This document shows, in pieces, positions 1-4,983 of a stretch of DNA of 6,867 bases. Every line of letters starts with the position of its first letter. Position 1 is the stretch's first letter. The stretch is from Paracoccaceae bacterium (lineage in GTDB: Bacteria; Pseudomonadota; Alphaproteobacteria; Rhodobacterales; Rhodobacteraceae). The position numbers and the translations under genes are program-made. The notes beneath the pieces are model-generated. The model made no database searches. It was given only the letters and a program-made list of their open reading frames with translations, and was not told the DNA's origin. The stretch spans positions 1 through 6,867 of the forward strand of contig SLQN01000425.1 of assembly GCA_007131465.1 (NCBI GenBank), written 5' to 3'.

Positions 1-919
1 GCACTTCGCCACCGTCGTTGCCCCGCGCGTCTATGACCGCGCCCCCGGCGACCTCGATCTCGCCGCCCGTCAGATGGACGCTCCCGCCGGGGCTGTCGAG
101 GCTCGAAACATCTAGCGTACCCGCGACGTTCAGCAGCCCTTCGGGACCGGCCGCGAAAATCACATCGCCACCGAAAGCCTCGACAACGCCAATGCTGGTG
201 ATCGTCTCGGCATCGAAGCGCACGCTGCCGGCGGCGGCTTCAGATCCCTGCGCCGTGATGCGTCCGGTATGATCGATTTCGCCGGCCTGCATCAGCACGC
301 TCTCTGCCTCGAAGATCCCGGCCATGCCAAGCGAGGCATCTCCAACGTCGATCGAGAGCTGGCCGCCCGACGCACCGAAGGCGAAGCTCTGTTCCAGCGA
401 CTCGATTACCGCCGAACTGGCGTCCTCTGCCCCGGTCAGCATATAGCTGTCCGCGCCCGAAAGCGTGATCGAACGGCTTTCGGCACCGGTAGCCTCGGTG
501 ATGCTCTCGACGCCGCTCAGCCGGATCGATTCGGATTGCTGCCCATTGTCGAGCGACAGCAGGCCGCCGCCCTCACCTGCGCCCGCGTAGCTGAGGCTGG
601 CAAACTCGCCGCCCATGAGGATCAGTTGATCGAAACCGCCGCCAGCGTCGAAGGTGATGCCGAAGGGCAGGTAGAATTCGACCGTATAGTCGATCACCAG
701 CCTGTCGTCGCCATCGCTTCCTGTGACCACGACTCGGTCAGTTTCTTCCAGCGACTGTTCGGCGACAATGGCACCGCTGAGGTTGTCGAGCAGTCGGAGC
801 GTTCTGTTGGCTTCCTCGAAGGTCAGCGTCAGGTCATCGCCGTCGTTGGCCATATCAACGGCGAAAGCCATCAGATCTGCGGAAAGCAGGTAACGCGGTT
901 CAAGCGGCTCGAACAGCAC
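1..919 (-). CDS. LEPR-XLL domain protein, large adhesin-like surface protein (N-terminal part, C-terminus beyond left edge)
   Basis: This frame stays open from about 1075 down to base 1, so the protein continues beyond the window. The first usable in-frame start is GTG at 919-917, giving VLFEPLEPRYLLSADL. That contains the LEPRxLLSAD motif which defines the LEPR-XLL domain, known from the N-termini of very large, repetitive bacterial surface proteins. After it come about 290 residues rich in Gly, Asp, Ser and Ala, with stretches such as VVVTGSDGDDRLVIDY, FDAGGGFDQL, GGDVIFAAGPEGLLNVAG and EVAGGAVIDARGNDGGEV. These short beta-strand/turn repeats resemble the beta-helix of filamentous haemagglutinin-type adhesins. 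No classical signal peptide is visible. The GTG has no convincing ribosome binding site, and the natural N-terminus probably lies in another frame (900-1088). ATG codons at 871 or 853 could also start it but would omit the LEPR motif. The LEPR-XLL assignment is firm; adhesion or biofilm function is inferred. Confidence 0.82.
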   Translation of the reverse strand, partial: MLFEPLEPRYLLSADLMAFAVDMANDGDDLTLTFEEANRTLRLLDNLSGAIVAEQSLEETDRVVVTGSDGDDRLVIDYTVEFYLPFGITFDAGGGFDQLILMGGEFASLSYAGAGEGGGLLSLDNGQQSESIRLSGVESITEATGAESRSITLSGADSYMLTGAEDASSAVIESLEQSFAFGASGGQLSIDVGDASLGMAGIFEAESVLMQAGEIDHTGRITAQGSEAAAGSVRFDAETITSIGVVEAFGGDVIFAAGPEGLLNVAGTLDVSSLDSPGGSVHLTGGEIEVAGGAVIDARGNDGGEV

Positions 920-1088
920 CTGGGGGCGGAATGTCGGTCGGAACGTCGGCGCACGATTCCTTCGCCCCGGCGCGGCGCTTACTCCGGCGCGCGATACTGG
1001 CCAGCCGACGGCGCTCCCATCTCGGTCGCTTCCTGGGTGTTGAATGCGGCGAGACGAGCTCGTCGAAAGGCCGGATCATGTCGTTCAT
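900..1088 (-). other. Out-of-frame basic leader of the LEPR-XLL gene (frameshifted 5' end)
   Basis: An ATG at 1088-1086 opens a 62-codon frame that is rich in Arg and Lys (RRRLASIARRSKRRAGAKES, then ADVPTDIPP). LEPR-XLL proteins commonly carry a short basic, proline-containing lead-in before the motif, and this fits. The frame runs past the LEPR start and stops at 900-902. If one C were missing from the CCCCC run (G at 922-926 on the plus strand), the reading would continue as DIPPQ followed by VLFEPLEPRYLLSADL. The visible sequence therefore splits one gene by a +1 shift. A sequencing error, a true inactivating mutation and a phase-variable or slippery site would all look like this. It is less likely to be an independent small protein. 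Confidence 0.6.
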
Positions 1089-1487
1089 ATCCCACTCCGC
1101 TCAGCCCGATTACCCGCAAGGGGATCGCCACAAACTGGTCGATGGGATGTCAGAGAAATCGCAGGCCAGAACAGAATACCAGAGCCGAGCGTCGCATGCT
1201 CGCCTCATCAACTCCAGAATTCAGGAGCCAGGATCAGAATCGATTCGGATTTTCCAGCATTCTGCATTACGGCTTAGGACCCCCAATATCGCCCCTGACT
1301 GTTGCTGCATTAAACTTCCGCAGCTTGAAGAATCGTCTGTTTCGGAACAATTCGCGGCAGCAAATCGTCATCACACCCTAATCACAGTTACATTACAAGT
1401 ATTTGAGAATATCAGAAATCAGTCCCTGTGGCAACCTTCACCGCAATCATACCAAACGCAATCCGCATTTACTTTTCTGCACAATAG
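1089..1487. other. Intergenic region upstream of the LEPR-XLL gene, AT-richer, no gene recognised
   Basis: About 400 bases, less GC-rich than the rest, without a recognisable product. Frames open on the plus strand are continuations of non-coding readings across the adhesin gene. Two palindromes stand out: CTCCAGAATTCAGGAG (1212-1227, one mismatched pair) and GAATCGATTC (1237-1246, perfect). They lie 125-160 bases upstream of the leader ATG on the minus strand and could be regulator sites. I found no convincing -35/-10 pair. Confidence 0.4.
1095..1098 (-). promoter_or_regulatory. Ribosome binding site for the LEPR-XLL leader frame
   Basis: On the minus strand GGAG lies six bases before the ATG at 1088-1086 (CGGAGTGGGATATG). 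This spacing is typical and supports translation beginning in the leader frame rather than at the GTG at 919, which lacks such a site. Confidence 0.55.
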
Positions 1488-1519
1488 CAATGCAGGTACG
1501 AAACAATACAGGTACGAAA
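1488..1519. repeat. Tandem direct repeat, two 16-bp units
   Basis: CAATGCAGGTACGAAA (1488-1503) is followed immediately by CAATACAGGTACGAAA (1504-1519). The units differ at one base only (G/A at unit position 5). The duplication lies at the junction between the AT-richer spacer and the unassigned stretch starting at about 1520. It could be a double regulator-binding site, a slippage duplication, or a trace of a mobile-element insertion. The sequence itself does not decide between these. Confidence 0.8.
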
Positions 1520-1741
1520 AGTGTCAAAGGCCAGCGCGTTGAACTTGATCGAAGCGGGCGCTCCGGGTTGTGCCCGCGACATCGAGAAGGCGATGTTGCC
1601 TGTACGCTTGCGTGCGGCCTCTTCCTGACAGGAGACATCGAATTCCAGGTGCAGGGCGATTTGGATCAACCAACGGGCGCCGACCGAAGCCAGCAGTCTT
1701 TCCGATGTCGGCAGAGATAAGAGCCTGCGTGACGGAATTCA
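1520..1741 (-). other. Unassigned open stretch, possible remnant of a gene
   Basis: On the minus strand one frame is open between a stop at 1739-1741 and a stop at 1469-1471. It reads with fairly protein-like composition, for example ERLLASVGARWLIQIALHLE, then FDVSCQEEAARKR, then GAPASIKFNALAFDTF. The only nearby start is a TTG at 1669. The final residues are encoded by the 16-bp tandem repeat, which is odd for a real C-terminus. Other frames on both strands are partly open too, so strand and frame are not certain. I do not recognise the product. It may be a fragment of a decayed gene or mobile element, or simply GC-rich non-coding DNA. Confidence 0.25.
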
Positions 1742-1863
1742 CGCTGGTTGACGCCTTTGGGATCGGCTGTCAGTGTGGTATCGTGTGCGGAGGTTTCGGC
1801 GGTTATCGAAGGCTGGCAGGCTGATGACAGGAGTTGTGGATGATGGCAGGATCAGTGTGAATA

Positions 1864-2895
1864 TTGCGTGGCGCAGGTTTCCTTGAAGCGTTTCTGGTTG
1901 CAGCCATGACATTGGGAAGCGGTGTCTGGATGGCCGCCAAGGCGGAGGCCGGGGGCGACGAACAGAGCGCATCGCTGACCAGCGAAGTCGGTGCCGGTCA
2001 GCAGCACACGACGCGGTTGCGCAACCTTCCGCGGGGTGCCGATCTCGACGTTGACATGATAACGGATGGCGATTTGCGCATCCTGGTACTGAATGAGGAC
2101 CAGTTCGCGAAGCTACCGGGTCAAGTCCAGCCGCTTGTCACCGGGACGGGAGATCGGCGAATCGGGTTTCAGGTGGTGATCCCCGCGAGCGGCACCTATT
2201 TTCTCGTAGTCGACAATAGCGGATCGAGCGAAGCGAGAACATTCACCCTGTCTGTCCGCGCGCGTGTCTCGGGAAGGGGCAATGAAAGGTCGGGCCAAAT
2301 CGGCGATCCCGAGGACCGGGATGGCACGTTGCAGGAACTCCAGCGGTTCCAGTCAAACCTCCAGCAAACCTTCGTCTTCACCGAGTTGACATTCCGCATG
2401 ACGGACTGCTGGGCGCAACAGCCATCAGACGATCCGACCACGGTCACATTCTGCACTGACACTGGCCCGCTGGCGCTGCAACGCCTGGGTGACCCCGGCA
2501 AGGCCAGCGATGTTGTGTCGTTCATCATGCTGCGCGAGGTGGGTCGTGCGCTGTTGAAGCAGTGGGAATATTCCTCGAGCCTTGGCGAGGATGACGTCGA
2601 TCAGTTCGCCGTCGTCCTTTTCGTGATGTACGGGCAAGCCGAACGCTTGGCCAGCATTGTCGAATTCTTCGAAACCTTCGGAACGGATCGGCAGGAGGGC
2701 ACTGCAGGCGTGATTGATATGCCGCCGCAACGCCTTGAGAATCTGACGCGATGGCTCCGTGATCCTGACCTGGTCCGGCAATGGCAGCCGTTTGTTGTCC
2801 GGCATCTCCAGACCGCCACGCTCCGGGTGCTCGCGAGGCATCCGAGGGATTGGACCGTTGTCGAGGAGATCGAGCAGGAGCTGGCACGTCGGTAG
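1864..2895 (+). CDS. Secreted DUF4344-family protein with altered zinc motif (RExxR), probable pseudo-metallopeptidase
   Basis: 343 residues. Residues 1-29 look like a Sec signal peptide (hydrophobic FLVAAMTLGSGVWMAA, then AKAEA), so the product is probably periplasmic or secreted. Residues about 35-135 form an all-beta region ending in SGTYFLVVDNSGSSEARTFT, similar to pre-peptidase (PPC-like) domains. Residues about 155-340 match DUF4344, a putative zinc metallopeptidase family: a Cys-containing segment (TDCW, VTFCTDTG), the motif segment SFIMLREVGRALLKQW and the downstream acidic GEDDVDQFAVVLF. In typical members the motif is HExxH; here residues 224-228 are REVGR, so both metal-binding histidines are arginine while the glutamate remains. 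The fold is probably kept and zinc catalysis probably lost. The start is TTG at 1864, just after an in-frame stop at 1858-1860. AGGA at 1848-1851 suits a GTG at 1857 in another frame better, so the true 5' end is uncertain. An ATG at 1906 is possible but would cut the signal peptide. It faces away from the LEPR-XLL gene; no operon partner is obvious. Confidence 0.75.
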   Translation: MRGAGFLEAFLVAAMTLGSGVWMAAKAEAGGDEQSASLTSEVGAGQQHTTRLRNLPRGADLDVDMITDGDLRILVLNEDQFAKLPGQVQPLVTGTGDRRIGFQVVIPASGTYFLVVDNSGSSEARTFTLSVRARVSGRGNERSGQIGDPEDRDGTLQELQRFQSNLQQTFVFTELTFRMTDCWAQQPSDDPTTVTFCTDTGPLALQRLGDPGKASDVVSFIMLREVGRALLKQWEYSSSLGEDDVDQFAVVLFVMYGQAERLASIVEFFETFGTDRQEGTAGVIDMPPQRLENLTRWLRDPDLVRQWQPFVVRHLQTATLRVLARHPRDWTVVEEIEQELARR

Positions 2896-2971
2896 CCATC
2901 AGCGGTGTCGCACGATCGCCCTTGTGGATCGGGAACCCGTAACTCTCCATCGCCTTGGTGCAGGTCATCGG

Positions 2972-3220
2972 CGCGTCTGTCCTGCCAGTGAGAAATTTGC
3001 CTTCGCCACGATCCGGCGGACATTCCGAGCAGGGTTTCGGGGTCTTTTGACACCTGCCATCAGTCTGCGCGGCATTTCAGCGGCATAATCACCCCGAGCG
3101 AGGCCGCCGTCGTGGCCGTGAATCGTGCCATTCTGGTGTCGCTGGTCATATATCGCGATATCACCCTGCAAGACCTGTATCATCTTCTGATCGCCCTGCT
3201 GCCATCACGGCCGTTATCCG
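2972..3220 (+). pseudogene. Remnant of TRAP transporter large permease (DctM), frameshifted
   Basis: This is a fragment of the 12-helix permease of tripartite ATP-independent periplasmic (TRAP) uptake systems. Frame 2 reads PASEKFAFATIRRTF and then RAGFRGLLTPAISLRGI. After a one-base loss in the T-run near 3074-3077, frame 1 continues FSGIITPSEAAVVAVNRA, then ILVSLVIYRDITLQDLYHLL. This matches the DctM pattern GGIFSGIFTPTEAAAVAVxYALxVGLxVYRELTLxDL from the middle of the family protein. A second shift near 3191-3201 would add AITAVI, also typical of DctM. Only roughly 80 of about 430 residues are left; there is no start, and the substrate-binding (DctP) and small permease (DctQ) genes are not visible. 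It is therefore a decayed relic, left after deletion or rearrangement. It fills most of the gap between the DUF4344 gene and the peptidase gene; nothing is recognised in 2896-2971. Confidence 0.75.
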
Positions 3221-3299
3221 CCGACACAGCGATGTGATGGCTCAGGCTTCTGTAATGCCAGGTGCTCATCAGATAGTGGGCTCGCGACAAAACAATCCC

Positions 3300-3303
3300 G
3301 GAG
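3300..3303 (+). promoter_or_regulatory. Ribosome binding site of the DUF882 peptidase gene
   Basis: GGAG lies six bases upstream of the ATG at 3310 (CCGGAGATTCTCATG). It decides for this ATG over the in-frame ATG at 3337, which lies directly before the twin-arginine motif. Confidence 0.55.
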
Positions 3304-3309
3304 ATTCTC

Positions 3310-3867
3310 ATGCCGATCCACGGTCAACCACCTGCCATGTGCAGGCGCGCGTTCATGTTTGGCGCATCAGCCGCCCTTGGCGGGCTGTCAGCGGCCCCCG
3401 CTTACGCTTTGCCGTTTCTGCGCAGGACACAAGAGCCAGAAACCGCAGCGCCCCGCACTCTCATGATGATCAATCAACAAACCGACGAGATTTTCAATGA
3501 GGTCTACTTCGACGGCAGGGGGTATTTGCAGGAATCGCTCGACCGCTTTGCGTATTTTGCCCGTGACCTTCGCAATGATGAGGTAGGTGAGATGGACCCT
3601 TACCTTCTTGATCTGGCATCTGACGTTCAAAGTCTTGCTGGCCCGGAGGAGCCGCTGATCCTGACCCACGGCTTTCGCTCGTCATCTGTCAATGTCCGTC
3701 GTGGTGCCACAAATTCGCGGCACCTGTACGGCCAGGCGCTCGATATAGCGCATCCCAGGGTGCGGCCGCGCGAGTTGCACCAGCATGCCAGTTCACTTGG
3801 TCGTGGTGGGCTTGGAAGATACCGCACATTCATTCACATCGACACAGGCCCCACGCGGCGTTGGTGA
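3310..3867 (+). CDS. DUF882 / M15-type (YcbK/MepK-like) exported murein peptidase
   Basis: 185 residues, a usual length for this family. Members related to E. coli MepK (YcbK) are zinc peptidases of the LAS fold that act on peptidoglycan cross-links in the periplasm. The N-terminus carries a twin-arginine-like signal (CRRAFMFGASAALGG, residues 11-25, followed by an Ala-rich stretch), suggesting Tat export. The mature part has the family motifs in order: YFDGRGY (66-72), THGFRSSSVN (119-128), HLYGQALDI (138-146), LGRGGLGRY (163-171) and FIHIDTGPTRRW at the C-terminus. His138, Asp145 and His176 fit the expected zinc ligands, so the enzyme looks intact. It lies downstream of the DctM remnant and about 390 bases ahead of the ABC genes, so it is probably transcribed alone. 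The precise cleavage specificity cannot be told from sequence. Confidence 0.88.
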   Translation: MPIHGQPPAMCRRAFMFGASAALGGLSAAPAYALPFLRRTQEPETAAPRTLMMINQQTDEIFNEVYFDGRGYLQESLDRFAYFARDLRNDEVGEMDPYLLDLASDVQSLAGPEEPLILTHGFRSSSVNVRRGATNSRHLYGQALDIAHPRVRPRELHQHASSLGRGGLGRYRTFIHIDTGPTRRW

Positions 3868-4213
3868 CAAGGTGTCTCGAATAGTCGCTGCGGTCATCTT
3901 TTTGCCATGAGTTGACGCGGTACGACACGCGCAACCAGCCCCAACGCAAAGCCAACACGCGCTGCTGCACCCTTTCGATGACCTCGGTATCGGCCCTGAA
4001 CCCACCTGCCCGGCGGGGCGGTAACCGAGGTCGCACTTCCCGTCCCGAACGGGCATCTTGCAGCAAGCGAACGGTGTCTCGCCGATCAGACCCGTCCCAC
4101 CGGGACAATCCGCCACAGTCCTTAATATTGGTGCACATCGTACCGAGCGCGGCCTCGCAATCGTTCCATATCCGTGTCGGAAGCGAGCGCGCGCAAGGTC
4201 ACGCACGCCCGGA
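3868..4213. other. Gene-free spacer with clustered inverted repeats
   Basis: About 350 bases without a recognisable gene. It contains four inverted repeats within 130 bases: GACCTCGGT/ACCGAGGTC (3980-4032), CCCGT/ACGGG (4039-4053), CTTGC/GCAAG (4057-4067) and GTCCC/GGGAC (4094-4106). No poly-T tract follows any of them, so they do not look like standard terminators. Frames of up to 158 codons are open on the minus strand but show no family signature and overlap the following gene's start. The stretch may be structured RNA, the end of a lost mobile element, or neutral sequence. Confidence 0.4.
3980..4032. repeat. Long inverted repeat, 9-bp perfect arms
   Basis: GACCTCGGT at 3980-3988 pairs perfectly with ACCGAGGTC at 4024-4032. 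The 35-base loop itself contains GCCC-GGCG-GGGC, able to form an inner hairpin. The result is a potential two-storey stem-loop. It has no downstream T-run on either strand. Confidence 0.6.
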
Positions 4214-4254
4214 TTGACCTGGATCAAACCGTAAACGTCCAGACATGCTATAGA
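4214..4254 (+). promoter_or_regulatory. FNR/CRP-type box with -10-like element (candidate class II promoter)
   Basis: TTGACCTGGATCAA at 4214-4227 matches the FNR consensus TTGAT-N4-ATCAA at nine of ten fixed positions. Alphaproteobacterial FnrL and the related Dnr/NnrR regulators use such sites. TATAGA at 4249-4254 fits a -10 element. With the box centre at 4220.5, a class II position of -41.5 puts the transcription start near 4261-4262, at the ATG of the ABC ATPase gene. Activation under low oxygen or nitric oxide is inferred. Confidence 0.6.
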
Positions 4255-4260
4255 CAGGTG

Positions 4261-4983
4261 ATGGCACACACCAAACTTGGCTTACCGGTCTTCCGCACCG
4301 AAGGTGTGACGCGGTCCTATCGGACCGGCGCTGTCGAGGTCTGGGCGCTGCGTGGTGTGGACCTGATTCTCGCCGAGGGCGAGATGGTGGTGCTGCTCGG
4401 GGCCTCGGGATCGGGCAAGTCAACGCTGGTCAATATTCTGGGCGGACTTGATCTGCCCACGGGCGGGCGCGTGTTTTTCCGGCAGCAGGAATTGAGCCGG
4501 GCCAGTGACCGGCACCTGACCGCCTTCCGGCGTGACCATGTGGGCTTCGTGTTTCAGTTCTACAACCTTGTCCCAAGCCTGACCGCACGCGAAAACGTGG
4601 CGCTGGTGACCGAAATTGCCAGCAATCCGATGACCCCGGAAGAGGCGCTGGAACGCGTGGGGCTTTCGCATCGGCTGGACCATTTTCCGGCAGAGTTGTC
4701 AGGGGGCGAACAGCAGCGGGTTGCCATCGCGCGGGCCATCGCCAAGCGCCCTGATGTGCTTTTGTGCGACGAACCCACGGGCGCGCTGGACAGCAGGACC
4801 GGCATTCAGGTGCTGGAGGCGCTGCACGAGGTCAATCGCGATCTGGGCACGGCGACGGTCCTGATCACCCATAATGCAGGTATCCAGCGGATCGCGGACC
4901 GTGTGGTGGTGCTGGCCGATGGACGTGTCGTCAGTGACACGGTCAATACAGAGCGTGTCCTGCCCTCAGAGGTTAGCTGGTGA
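4261..4983 (+). CDS. ABC transporter ATP-binding protein, LolD/MacB type
   Basis: 240 residues from ATG 4261, the usual length for LolD/MacB-type ATPases. It drives a cognate FtsX-type permease at the cytoplasmic face of the inner membrane. All nucleotide-binding motifs are present: Walker [10 protein letters not shown] (47-55), Q-loop FVFQFYNL with Gln99, signature LSGGEQQR (146-153), Walker B VLLCDE (166-171), D-loop GALD (174-177) and the switch His204 in LITHN. The beta-1 strand [11 protein letters not shown] shows that translation must begin before residue 10. An upstream GTG at 4174 would place the FNR-type box inside the coding region, so ATG 4261 is preferred. Only a weak AGG is found just before it, which agrees with a leaderless transcript. 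The stop TGA overlaps the next gene's GTG by four bases, indicating translational coupling. The transported substrate is unknown. Confidence 0.93.
   Translation: MAHTKLGLPVFRTEGVTRSYRTGAVEVWALRGVDLILAEGEMVVLLGASGSGKSTLVNILGGLDLPTGGRVFFRQQELSRASDRHLTAFRRDHVGFVFQFYNLVPSLTARENVALVTEIASNPMTPEEALERVGLSHRLDHFPAELSGGEQQRVAIARAIAKRPDVLLCDEPTGALDSRTGIQVLEALHEVNRDLGTATVLITHNAGIQRIADRVVVLADGRVVSDTVNTERVLPSEVSW

Noticed and set aside
269..1381. Long open frame of 370 codons on the plus strand
   Set aside because: Most of it lies antisense to the LEPR-XLL gene, whose minus-strand reading has clear motifs. The plus-strand product shows no family features and runs on into the non-coding spacer.
1748..1781. 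TTGACG as a -35 element for the DUF4344 gene
   Set aside because: No -10-like hexamer lies at 16-18 bases; the nearest candidate, TGGTAT, is 22 bases away.
2425..2841. Overlapping minus-strand frames opposite the DUF4344 gene
   Set aside because: The plus strand encodes a coherent signal peptide, beta domain and DUF4344 motifs; the minus frames have none.
3984..4106. Rho-independent terminator after the peptidase gene
   Set aside because: The stems are GC-rich, but no T-run follows them on either strand, and the nearest stem lies over 100 bases from the stop codon.
4174..4260. Upstream GTG start adding 29 residues to the ABC ATPase
   Set aside because: The added residues are not typical of the family, and the region contains the FNR-type box and the -10-like element.
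3793..4269. 158-codon Cys-rich open frame on the minus strand with a GTG start
   Set aside because: It overlaps the end of the peptidase gene and the start of the ABC gene, covers the promoter box and has no recognisable motif. It was weighed as a transposase remnant, but no DDE or HTH pattern could be seen.
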